In this document: positions 15,926 through 24,328 of the stretch, one piece after another
Numbering within the stretch: position 1 is the stretch's first letter
Layout of the letters: every line of letters begins with the position of its first letter
Assembly: GCA_016708105.1 (NCBI GenBank)
Contig: JADJGJ010000001.1
Span: 186,001-250,000, forward strand
DNA from: Crocinitomicaceae bacterium
GTDB lineage: Bacteria > Bacteroidota > Bacteroidia > Flavobacteriales_D > Crocinitomicaceae
DNA: 64,000 nt
Direction: 5' to 3'
Notes under the pieces: generated by a model
What the model was told of the DNA's origin: nothing
Database searches by the model: none
What the model saw: the letters and a program-made list of their open reading frames with translations, nothing else
Program-made: the position numbers and the translations under genes

Positions 15926-18900
15926 TTACCAAAATCTGAAATCAAGCTCCAAATTCTGCATACGGGTGTTTGGAATTTGTTTACCGTTTGATAGTGAAGT
16001 TACTTTTGAAACAACATATTCTTGTAATTCAAGTAGCATGATAGAACCGTCTCCGTTGAGGTCAGCCGTGCGACTTTGCAAACCATTGAGTAAGCAATAC
16101 GTGAATAATCCGTTTCTCCACTCATCACTTTCCATGGCAAATTCGGCACCACCGGCACTTGAAATAACGGTTGAACCCGTACCGCGGCGCAGATCGTTAA
16201 ATAATTCGCCAGCCAATCGGCTTGGTGTTGCTCCGGTTTCTTTAGTCATAACTGCGTCTCCCACTGAGCGGAACGAAACATCTTCATTGCTTTCTTGTTC
16301 TTCAGTTGTTTCAACGAAAAACACATCTTCTTTATCTACTTCACCACTATGACAAGTGTCCATGATCAGAATTTTTTTATTGGCTTTGATTCCGTCAAGT
16401 ATCCCTTCTAATTTTTCATACGCCAATCCTTTCACCGATGGGTTTGAAAAATCCATGTCATAGGTTCCGAAATAGTAATCAAAATTATTATCCAACACGC
16501 CGTGACCTGCAACAAAAACCATAACTACATCATCCGGTTTGCTGGTGCTTAAAAAAGTTTTCAATGCCTCTACATTGGTTGATGTTACATCTTGATTCAG
16601 GAGCGATTTAGATTTAACACTGTTGTAAACTCCATTGGCATTTTCAGAAAGAAGTGTTACCAAATCTTGGGCATCTTTCACGGCATAATTCAAATTATAC
16701 CGGCTGTCTTTGTATTCTGAGGTTCCAATAGTAATTAAATACAAATCACGTTTTGGCTGTTCGCCTGTTTTTTCAACATAAAAAGTTTGCATTAGACTTT
16801 CATAACCTGCGCTGTTACGTGATGCAATTTGGACCTTGTTCAATCCAAAAATCAAAGGCACTTCTTCTGTAATCGTGAGCGAAGATTTGCTTGTAATAGG
16901 TTTTCCTTTTTTACCATACACCGGCACGTTGTTTACCCACACGTTGTATGAAATCAGTCCTTTGTTGTCTGCCATTTGTAAGTTCACGGTCACGGTAGAC
17001 TTATCTGTCACGGCAGGAATACCGGCTGTGTTTGTAATTTTAGTCGTTGGAATATCGGTGAGTGAAACGGTAGTGGTTGGCTGCAATCCTAATTTTTTAA
17101 TGCGTTTTTGATAAGCCATTTCATATAATTCCATCAAAGCAGTATCCGTGCAATTCATTTTTTTCAGCACCAGATCAGGTCTATTAAACACGGCATCAAA
17201 TTGCTCAAACGGATACGCCCGATTACCTATGCGAAAGGTCACTAATTCATATCCCTCTTTTGAAACTTTGTAAAAATTTTCATGCGTTTTCATGATGTAG
17301 TTATCTCCATCTGCAACCATCAGCAAATCTTCTTTACCGGTTGAAGGGTCAATAATCATGAACTGACCGCTGCGGAATGTTATTCCAATTTTTCCGCCGG
17401 GGCTCACTGAAATATGTGTGATTTGTTTATGATCAGCGCGCATACCTTTTACGGTTTCGCCGGTCATTAAATTTTCAAACCAAATGTGTTCATCCGCAAT
17501 GGTAATGGCATAGTCACTAGGCTTATCAAGGGGTACAGAATGTCCGTCAATTTTCAATTTATCATTTTGTAATTCACCAAATTTTGAGGTGTCATATCGT
17601 TTAACGCCAAACATTGAGTTGACAATCATGTATTTTCCGTCACTTGAAAAATTCACAAACGCACCACGAGAATAACCAAGGTTATCAGGCAGAATATTTT
17701 CAAAAACCAATTGCCAGGTTTCAACTTCATATACATAGGTTTTGCTGGTATTAAAACAAACAGCTAAAAATTTTCCATCAGGAGAAAATGCCAAAGAGTT
17801 AGCTTCAAATACAAAGCGTAAATTTCCGGCAGTTGGTGCAGGGGTTGGTAATTTGTCAACGAATTCAAAAGTTTCAAGGCTGATAATTGAGATGGCAGTA
17901 TCGCCAGAACCTAAAACGGCGCAATATTTTTCATCAGGTGAAGTGAGAATTTGGTTGATGTTCATCTGATATGACCAAAGCGGACATTTATATTCCGGCT
18001 TGCGATTTTTCATTTCATACAAGCGTATTTCATCTCCATTTAATTTGGTAATTAGAAAATTTCCTTTAGATGAAAATTTGACAATTTCACGATCACCAAA
18101 ACTTCTTTTTACAACGGCTGTTCCCACTTCTTTGGTCGTGTTTTTAATTCCGCCGGTGATATCACCTACGATGTTTCCGTTGCGTATGCGATTAAATTTA
18201 TCCAATGGATTTGCTGTGAGCGAACTTAGATTTTTTCTCCGTGGCGGAATTTCACGTTTTGGTTCTATTAATTGAAACGTACCAAATTTTTCAGCCAGAT
18301 TAAAATCCCAGAAGGTGAGGGTGCGATCTTCACCCAAAGTCACCACTTCATTATTTACGGGATGAAAATCAAACGTGTAAATTGGATTTACCTGACCACC
18401 TAATGTTTTTAAATGCGTACCGCGATTCATGTCCCATACGCGTATTACATTATCATTGGTGCGTGATTTTTGTGATTGCGTGCGTCTGAAACCGGTGCTT
18501 GCCACCGTGCTTCCGTCAGGACTGATGGTTATAGCATTCACCACTTCTGATGATTCATTTTCATCGATGCGTCCTTTAAATTCAAAAATGAGATTGCCCA
18601 TTAAATCCCAAACTTTGATTTCTTTATTTTGTGAAGCGGTAACAAATCTGTTTTTAGCAACATTGGCATCAAACGCAACCAAGGGAGTTGCTGATGCAGT
18701 GAAGTGTTTACTTTGAGTAAGATCATTGATGTCCCATAAATGCACTAAGCCGCCACCGCCGGTAGTGATCAGATTTTGTCCGTCGTTATAAAATTTTAAT
18801 CCCTTTACGGCGGCTACGTGAATTTTCTCATTTTTTTCAATCACGTTTGTGCTGAGGTTGAAGAGAATTACTTTACCACCCGCAGTACCAGCAACTAAAT

Positions 18901-19411
18901 GTTTTGCTGAAACATCAATGCGGGTAAACGGCATCTCATCTTTAAACAATACTTCAGGATGTTGAATGTCATTTAATTTCCATTTATATACTTTGCCTCC
19001 CATTCCGGCTGCATAAAATAAGTTTGGATCAGTGGGTGAATTCACAAAATCTGCCATGGGTTCTTTGATGTTGACAGAGTCAATTAATTTCCAGTTAACG
19101 ATGTCCCATACCATGAGCATTTCATCTTTTGCTGAAGTGTACAAAACAGTACCGTCCATATTGAAACCAATGGCGGTGGTAGCTGCATTGTGTCCTTCCA
19201 GCTTGCCAATAATTTTACCTGACATCACATCCCAAACTTTTACTGAATTTTCTTTGGCTGAACCTGATGCTATCAAAGTTCCGTCAGGACTATACGTGAT
19301 AAGCGTAATCACTCCCTGAATTTTTTCTTGCGTGATTACTTCAATTTCTTGTGCGTATCCGGCAGATGCTCCCAGGGTAATGAGGGTAATAAGTAGCAGT
19401 ACTTGTTTCAT
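15926..19411 (-). CDS. Exported WD40-repeat protein with C-terminal caspase domain
   Basis: A 1161-residue protein with a signal peptide (MKQVLLLITLITLGASAGYA). Residues from about 30 to 720 are WD40 repeats, e.g. 'TLIASGSAKENSVKVWDVMS', 'EMLMVWDIVNW', 'VVTLGEDRTLTFWDF', enough for two beta-propellers. After a linker with an Ig-like strand set comes a caspase-like (peptidase C14) domain with the catalytic dyad His970 ('FVAGHGVLD') and Cys1020 ('ILIMDTCHSGE'). Near the end 'DLNGDGSIMLLE' (about 1117-1128) fits a canonical EF-hand loop, so calcium binding is possible. Such orthocaspases cut after Arg/Lys or Asp. Targets are unknown. It is transcribed alone. Confidence 0.9.
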   Translation of the reverse strand: MKQVLLLITLITLGASAGYAQEIEVITQEKIQGVITLITYSPDGTLIASGSAKENSVKVWDVMSGKIIGKLEGHNAATTAIGFNMDGTVLYTSAKDEMLMVWDIVNWKLIDSVNIKEPMADFVNSPTDPNLFYAAGMGGKVYKWKLNDIQHPEVLFKDEMPFTRIDVSAKHLVAGTAGGKVILFNLSTNVIEKNEKIHVAAVKGLKFYNDGQNLITTGGGGLVHLWDINDLTQSKHFTASATPLVAFDANVAKNRFVTASQNKEIKVWDLMGNLIFEFKGRIDENESSEVVNAITISPDGSTVASTGFRRTQSQKSRTNDNVIRVWDMNRGTHLKTLGGQVNPIYTFDFHPVNNEVVTLGEDRTLTFWDFNLAEKFGTFQLIEPKREIPPRRKNLSSLTANPLDKFNRIRNGNIVGDITGGIKNTTKEVGTAVVKRSFGDREIVKFSSKGNFLITKLNGDEIRLYEMKNRKPEYKCPLWSYQMNINQILTSPDEKYCAVLGSGDTAISIISLETFEFVDKLPTPAPTAGNLRFVFEANSLAFSPDGKFLAVCFNTSKTYVYEVETWQLVFENILPDNLGYSRGAFVNFSSDGKYMIVNSMFGVKRYDTSKFGELQNDKLKIDGHSVPLDKPSDYAITIADEHIWFENLMTGETVKGMRADHKQITHISVSPGGKIGITFRSGQFMIIDPSTGKEDLLMVADGDNYIMKTHENFYKVSKEGYELVTFRIGNRAYPFEQFDAVFNRPDLVLKKMNCTDTALMELYEMAYQKRIKKLGLQPTTTVSLTDIPTTKITNTAGIPAVTDKSTVTVNLQMADNKGLISYNVWVNNVPVYGKKGKPITSKSSLTITEEVPLIFGLNKVQIASRNSAGYESLMQTFYVEKTGEQPKRDLYLITIGTSEYKDSRYNLNYAVKDAQDLVTLLSENANGVYNSVKSKSLLNQDVTSTNVEALKTFLSTSKPDDVVMVFVAGHGVLDNNFDYYFGTYDMDFSNPSVKGLAYEKLEGILDGIKANKKILIMDTCHSGEVDKEDVFFVETTEEQESNEDVSFRSVGDAVMTKETGATPSRLAGELFNDLRRGTGSTVISSAGGAEFAMESDEWRNGLFTYCLLNGLQSRTADLNGDGSIMLLELQEYVVSKVTSLSNGKQIPNTRMQNLELDFRFW

Positions 19412-19498
19412 GTTCTAGATTTTTTCTGAGTTGAACTATTTATTTTGATCAACGGAATGTGATACACTTCATATTGAATTTTGTTCAGCATTCTTACA

Positions 19499-19506
19499 CA
19501 AAGATA
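19499..19506 (-). promoter_or_regulatory. Candidate -7 element (TATCTTTG on the minus strand)
   Basis: A perfect TAnnTTTG match about 88 bp upstream of the WD40-caspase gene and pointing at it. No convincing -33 element was seen. Confidence 0.4.
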
Positions 19507-19628
19507 ATGCCTAATCTCTTGATTACAATAGTGCTTCCAATTAGTTTACAATATTATCAGGCTTATAGTCGGTTGTTGCATCTGCGTGATGCATAGGTCA
19601 ATCCTTTTAGTTAAAGACCTATCTTGGG

Positions 19629-21266
19629 TTATTTTTGAAATAAACTACCACCTGATTCAGTGGGAATAAAATCAATTCTTCTGCAATAGAACATTTTCTT
19701 ATCAGCAAAAATAAATTCCTGCATGTACTGTAATTTGTTTTCAGTGTGATGATAATATTGACCGGACTTGTTTTTATATGCCTTCATAAAATTTGGAATA
19801 GCACTTGTATCTCCAATGCTTTGTATGTTATGTTTGCACGCATACACTAGTTCAGGACTTGGATAAACATTCACAAAAACAGCGGTGTTAGTGTCTGCCA
19901 TTTCATTGATTTTTTCGGCGGTTTCAATTCTGTTCCAGTCTACTTCATCAAGTGGAAAATCTTTGAAATACTTTTCTACACTTTCTGTTCCTGTATAATA
20001 TCCCAGAAAAATGGTTGCCGCACCAATAGTCAACGTGACATAGTAATGAAGAGCACTCTGCATCATGACATAAAAAACAAGCACAAAGAGCATGATCAGA
20101 AAACCCGTTTTTAAAGTGGAAAAATCATGCAGCGTATTGAAGTTAAAAAAGATCAGATAGTGAAGGAAAATACTCATCGTGACAATTAGAATAATGGTGA
20201 ATGACACGTTGAGATTAGCCATTTTTCTGCGGATTTTCCCAATGAGTAAGAGCACAAAAAAACCTATGCCGCTGCAAACAAAAAATATTTCAGGCATTTT
20301 ATAGTGCACATTGACATCATGTTTTATCTTTTCATACGATGCAGGATTGCTTGTAGTAAATCCACCCGGGGTGTTTTGTTCCGTATCTCTTCCGCTGCGT
20401 TCATTGAATTTTAATAATGAATAGGTTTTATAATTCTCCCATCCGGCAATAGAACTAAATTGATACAAAGTAATAGTAAGAGCAAGAGTAGATGAAAAAC
20501 CAATTACCATAAATGCTCTTAGAAAGCGGTATTCTTTTTTTCTAAAGAAGAGAATCAGAAAAACTATTCCGGTGATAAACGCCATAAATAAGCCAAGCCA
20601 TTCTGTGTAAGTTGCTAGAAAAAAAACTGCACCAAAAAAACTCAGCATAATCCATTCACGCTGATAGGCTAATTTTAAAAAAAGAATAATTAAAAGCACG
20701 GCCAGCATAATAAAAATTTGCACCAGCATATCAGCAAAATACAAATTGCCATGCGCCCATAAATTTCCGCTTGAAAAAAGATAAAGAAATGCGCCAATAA
20801 AACCACCCATGGAAAACTCAGCCCATCGGTTGCCGGGACTCAAGGAAAAGCCTATAAAATAAATGAGCACTGCACAAATGAAGTGCAACATCAAATTTAC
20901 TTTTCGGATAGAATCAGTATCCGGTTTACCAAAAATTTGCGTTGAATAATAAGCGAATAAAAAAGCAAATGGAGGATAAGAAATATAATACACATTTCCT
21001 TTGTCATCAACAACACCACCCAGCATTGATCTGTTGTTGTTACCGCTTCCGGCGTAAGTATACACAGGTGAATAGTGATAAGCCGATGGCCCGCCGTTCT
21101 CATACCAAATTTCACAGGTGATTAAGGTATGCGCAGTAATCCATTCGTGGTGTCTTGATAAGGGCACCTCATGATTTTCTTTGCGAATCAGTACCGTGAT
21201 AATAAACAAGAGTACAATTAAAAGTACTGCAATCAAGTGGTACCGGTATGAATTAAACAGCTTCAT
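19629..21266 (-). CDS. Multispanning membrane protein, glycosyltransferase-like
   Basis: The 545-residue protein has about ten to twelve hydrophobic segments. Its first periplasmic loop contains 'ITCEIWYENGGPSAYHYSPV' and 'YISYPPFAFLFAYY', a pattern seen in GT-C type membrane glycosyltransferases that use polyprenyl-linked sugars; a 'YPP' followed by a hydrophobic helix supports this. The C-terminus is soluble. The start overlaps the stop of the FAD oxidoreductase by 4 bp, so the two are translationally coupled and probably act together on a cell-surface sugar or lipid. The exact activity cannot be read. Confidence 0.6.
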   Translation of the reverse strand: MKLFNSYRYHLIAVLLIVLLFIITVLIRKENHEVPLSRHHEWITAHTLITCEIWYENGGPSAYHYSPVYTYAGSGNNNRSMLGGVVDDKGNVYYISYPPFAFLFAYYSTQIFGKPDTDSIRKVNLMLHFICAVLIYFIGFSLSPGNRWAEFSMGGFIGAFLYLFSSGNLWAHGNLYFADMLVQIFIMLAVLLIILFLKLAYQREWIMLSFFGAVFFLATYTEWLGLFMAFITGIVFLILFFRKKEYRFLRAFMVIGFSSTLALTITLYQFSSIAGWENYKTYSLLKFNERSGRDTEQNTPGGFTTSNPASYEKIKHDVNVHYKMPEIFFVCSGIGFFVLLLIGKIRRKMANLNVSFTIILIVTMSIFLHYLIFFNFNTLHDFSTLKTGFLIMLFVLVFYVMMQSALHYYVTLTIGAATIFLGYYTGTESVEKYFKDFPLDEVDWNRIETAEKINEMADTNTAVFVNVYPSPELVYACKHNIQSIGDTSAIPNFMKAYKNKSGQYYHHTENKLQYMQEFIFADKKMFYCRRIDFIPTESGGSLFQK

Positions 21267-22693
21267 GACTCCAGACTTAATCCGGCAGCTGTGATGGTAG
21301 ATTTTTCTTGATATTCTTCATAGTCAGTATTGATTGACCAGAGATTGTTATTTTTTCCGTCAATGATATTTTCAGCTGCCAGCACTCCCATGAGAATACT
21401 ATGATCTTGATTATTGTATTTGAATGCTCCGTATCGTCCAATGACTGAGAGATGATTAATACCGGACAAATAATTCTCAACTTTTTTCAACGGTTCTTTG
21501 TATCCTCTTTGATATACCGGGTAACAACGAGGCAATTTAACAACGTGTCCCGCTGTAATTTCCATGCCTTGTACAAGACCTGTTTTTTTCATTTCTGAAC
21601 TTGCCAGCGTGATTAAATCCGCATCTGTTTTTGACCAAATGGCATCTTCATCATAACTCCAGTATTCCAGCACAACAATGGTTGATTTTTCTCCATTATT
21701 TATTTCAGGTACCCAATTGCTGAAATTGGTAACTCTGCCCATTTCAAGATCTGATGCATGCACATACAACCAATTATCAGGAAAAACTTTTTCACCATTA
21801 ATTTTCAAATAAACTAAAATGGTATTTCTGAATTTTAATTGTGCATTTGCCTCAATAATTTCTTGTGGAACTTGATCTAGATTTTTAACCAGATGCGTGA
21901 TCGGCATTGATGAAATAACATGATCATAGGCGAGATAAGATCCGTCTTGCAATTCAATGCCGGTGACAGTTTCTTGATCCTTCACAACGCGTTTAACAGG
22001 AGTTTGTAAAAAAACTTTCCCTCCATTTTGTTCAACAAAGTTCTTCATGCGATCATACACCATGCCTGTGCCACCAATTGGATAGGCAAATTGATCAACC
22101 AATGTTTTGTGCTTGTTTTTTTTTGATTTAAACAAGGCATTTTTCACCGCTTCAAACAGTGAAAGTTTTTTAATTCGCTGTGCAGCAAAATCCTCATCAA
22201 GATCTTGGCAAGATATTCCCCACAATTTTTCACTATACGTTTTAAAAAAAATGGAATAGAGTTTATGACCGAAACGTGCCGTTACCCATGTTTCAAATGA
22301 GCCATTCTGTTTAACCGGTGCAATACGCTGTCTGAAATAACTCAATACACAAAGAAATGCAGTTCCAATACCTAACTTAAAAAGTGCATCAAAAGGTTTG
22401 AGCGGATAATAATAAAATTTTTTCTTGTAATAGATGCGGGTAAGTCTGTCTACCATGCGGTAATCTTTACCAACTACTTCAAGCCAAACTTTATTTATTT
22501 TATTGTCATTTGAAAAAAAACGATGTGGCCCCAAATCAACTTTTTGGTTCCATAAATCAATAGTTTTTGATAAACCTCCAACTTGGTTAGATGCTTCGTA
22601 GACATCCACGGGATATCCTGCTTTTGCAAGCTGATACGCGGCTGTCATACCGGCAGGACCTGCTCCAATTACGGCAACTTTCTTTTTAGTCAA
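21263..22693 (-). CDS. FAD-dependent oxidoreductase, UDP-galactopyranose mutase/amine oxidase-like
   Basis: A 476-residue flavoprotein with an N-terminal dinucleotide fold ('KVAVIGAGPAGMTAAYQLAK', then an acidic strand end 'VDVYEASNQVGGLSKT'). 'VDLGPHRFFSNDNKINKVW' resembles UDP-galactopyranose mutase and related NAD(P)/FAD proteins of surface-polysaccharide clusters. Start codon: no in-frame ATG precedes the Rossmann strand, so translation must start at TTG 22693. It is coupled by a 4-bp overlap to the membrane protein downstream. It probably modifies a sugar or lipid that the membrane partner transfers. Confidence 0.75.
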   Translation of the reverse strand: MTKKKVAVIGAGPAGMTAAYQLAKAGYPVDVYEASNQVGGLSKTIDLWNQKVDLGPHRFFSNDNKINKVWLEVVGKDYRMVDRLTRIYYKKKFYYYPLKPFDALFKLGIGTAFLCVLSYFRQRIAPVKQNGSFETWVTARFGHKLYSIFFKTYSEKLWGISCQDLDEDFAAQRIKKLSLFEAVKNALFKSKKNKHKTLVDQFAYPIGGTGMVYDRMKNFVEQNGGKVFLQTPVKRVVKDQETVTGIELQDGSYLAYDHVISSMPITHLVKNLDQVPQEIIEANAQLKFRNTILVYLKINGEKVFPDNWLYVHASDLEMGRVTNFSNWVPEINNGEKSTIVVLEYWSYDEDAIWSKTDADLITLASSEMKKTGLVQGMEITAGHVVKLPRCYPVYQRGYKEPLKKVENYLSGINHLSVIGRYGAFKYNNQDHSILMGVLAAENIIDGKNNNLWSINTDYEEYQEKSTITAAGLSLES

Positions 22694-22698
22694 AGCAA

Positions 22699-23355
22699 TT
22701 AAATTTTCATTTCAGGAACATTGGATGGAACAACTAAATCACCTTCAGTTGCTTTTTGAATTTCTTCTACACTAACGCCAGGAGCACGTTCAATAAGATG
22801 AAATTTATTGTCTTTAATTTCAAGCACAGCCAAATCAGTTACCACACGAGTAACGCATCCGACACCCGTTAACGGAAGACTGCATTTTTTCAGCAATTTA
22901 GATTCTCCTTTGGTATTGGTGTGCATCATGGCAACGATAATATTTTCTGCCGATGCAACCAAATCCATTGCTCCTCCCATACCTTTTACCATTTTACCCG
23001 GAATTTTCCAGTTGGCTATATCTCCATTCTGAGCTACTTCCATAGCCCCTAATACTGTGAGTTGTACGTGTTGCCCGCGAATCATGGCAAACGAGGTGGC
23101 AGAATCAAAAATGGACGCACCTTTTTTCAACGTGACTGTTTGCTTTCCGGCATTAATCATGTCGGCATCTTCTTCTCCTTCAAACGGAAAAGGCCCCATA
23201 CCAAGTATTCCATTCTCTGATTGAAATTCCACTGCAATTCCCTCAGGAACATAGTTGGCAACCAGTGTAGGAATGCCAATTCCAAGATTTACATACCAAC
23301 CATCACGCAATTCCTGCGCAATTCGTTTTGCAATTCCTACTTTATCTAAAGCCAT
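22699..23355 (-). CDS. scoB: 3-oxoacid CoA-transferase subunit B
   Basis: A 218-residue protein that, with subunit A, moves CoA between succinyl-CoA and acetoacetate (or a similar 3-oxoacid). 'GIGIPTLVANYV' and the catalytic Glu loop 'EFQSENGILGMGP', followed by 'DADMINAGKQTVT', are diagnostic of the B subunit. In this cluster a small unknown gene lies between scoA and scoB with 1-6 bp gaps, so all three are one transcript. Length is normal. Confidence 0.95.
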   Translation of the reverse strand: MALDKVGIAKRIAQELRDGWYVNLGIGIPTLVANYVPEGIAVEFQSENGILGMGPFPFEGEEDADMINAGKQTVTLKKGASIFDSATSFAMIRGQHVQLTVLGAMEVAQNGDIANWKIPGKMVKGMGGAMDLVASAENIIVAMMHTNTKGESKLLKKCSLPLTGVGCVTRVVTDLAVLEIKDNKFHLIERAPGVSVEEIQKATEGDLVVPSNVPEMKI

Positions 23356-23356
23356 A

Positions 23357-23608
23357 TTAATCTTTGCGATTTTTCAATTTTGATTCAATGAACTCCATTG
23401 TTTCTTTTGCGCTTGTCTTGTACTCTGTTTTTTTTGCGCCTTCTTTGAGTGCATCTATAAACTGGTTGAGTTTATCTGTTGAGAATTCCCAATGCAGCAA
23501 AGCATCTTTCCAGTCACTTAAACTGCCTTCACTGTTCATGGCAGTGCGCAACATGCTCTCAAATAAATGCGCAGGCACATCAACTTTCAGACTTGTACTT
23601 TTTCCCAT
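23357..23608 (-). CDS. Small unknown protein between scoA and scoB
   Basis: An 83-residue, mostly helical protein ('KSTSLKVDVPAHLFESMLRT', 'LLHWEFSTDKLNQFIDALKE'). It starts 6 bp after scoA and ends 1 bp before the scoB start codon, which argues for real translation. No signal peptide, membrane helix or known domain. It could be an accessory or stability factor of the CoA-transferase; this is inferred only from position. Confidence 0.65.
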   Translation of the reverse strand: MGKSTSLKVDVPAHLFESMLRTAMNSEGSLSDWKDALLHWEFSTDKLNQFIDALKEGAKKTEYKTSAKETMEFIESKLKNRKD

Positions 23609-23614
23609 ACTGAA

Positions 23615-24310
23615 TTATTTTTTTCTTACTGTGCGTTGTTCAATTCGTTTTTCAAAAGAGTTTCCTTTAAAAATGCGTTGAACAAAAATGCCAGGGGTAT
23701 GAATGTAATTTGGGTCAAGTTCTCCGGCGGGTACTAACTCTTCTACTTCTGCAATGGTTATTCTGCCGGCCATGGCCATCATGGGATTAAAATTACGGGC
23801 GGTTCCTTTGAAAATTAAATTTCCTTCCGTGTCACCTTTCCATGCTTTTACGATGGCAAAATCTGCTGTCAAAGCGGTTTCCAGAATGTGAGGTTTGCCG
23901 TTGAAAATTTTCACTTCTTTACCTTGAGCTACTTCGGTTCCATATCCTGCCGGGGTATAAAAAGCCGGAATGCCGGCACCGCCAGCACGACATCTTTCAG
24001 CCAACGAACCCTGCGGAATGAGATCGACTTCTAATTCACCACTCAACATCTGACGCTCAAATTCATCATTCTCACCCACGTAGGATGAGATCATTTTTTT
24101 TATTTGTTTAGTCTGTAATAAAAGACCTAATCCAAAATCATCTACACCGGCGTTGTTTGAAATGCAAGTTAGATTTTTTACTCCCATTTTTACCAATTGA
24201 GCAATGCTGTTTTCAGGAATACCACACAATCCAAAACCGCCCAGCATGAGCGTCATTCCATCCTGAATACCAGAGCAAGCTTCTTCGGCATTTTTTACTA
24301 CTTTATTCAT
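23615..24310 (-). CDS. scoA: 3-oxoacid CoA-transferase subunit A
   Basis: A 231-residue protein with 'GMTLMLGGFGLCGIPENSIA', 'SNNAGVDDFGLGLLL', 'PQGSLAERCRAGGAGIPAFY' and 'ADFAIVKAWKGDTEGNLIFK', the diagnostic blocks of the A subunit. It works as a heterodimer or heterotetramer with the B subunit encoded just downstream in ketone-body or 3-oxoacid use. It lies 18 bp after the PBP1A gene, so read-through from that gene is possible. Confidence 0.95.
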   Translation of the reverse strand: MNKVVKNAEEACSGIQDGMTLMLGGFGLCGIPENSIAQLVKMGVKNLTCISNNAGVDDFGLGLLLQTKQIKKMISSYVGENDEFERQMLSGELEVDLIPQGSLAERCRAGGAGIPAFYTPAGYGTEVAQGKEVKIFNGKPHILETALTADFAIVKAWKGDTEGNLIFKGTARNFNPMMAMAGRITIAEVEELVPAGELDPNYIHTPGIFVQRIFKGNSFEKRIEQRTVRKK

Positions 24311-24328
24311 GTTAAAAAAGATTATTTT

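Noticed and set aside
19593..19622. Inverted repeat ATAGGTC/GACCTAT after the 19629 gene as a terminator
   Set aside because: The loop is 16 nt and no T tract follows on the minus strand, so it is too weak to call.
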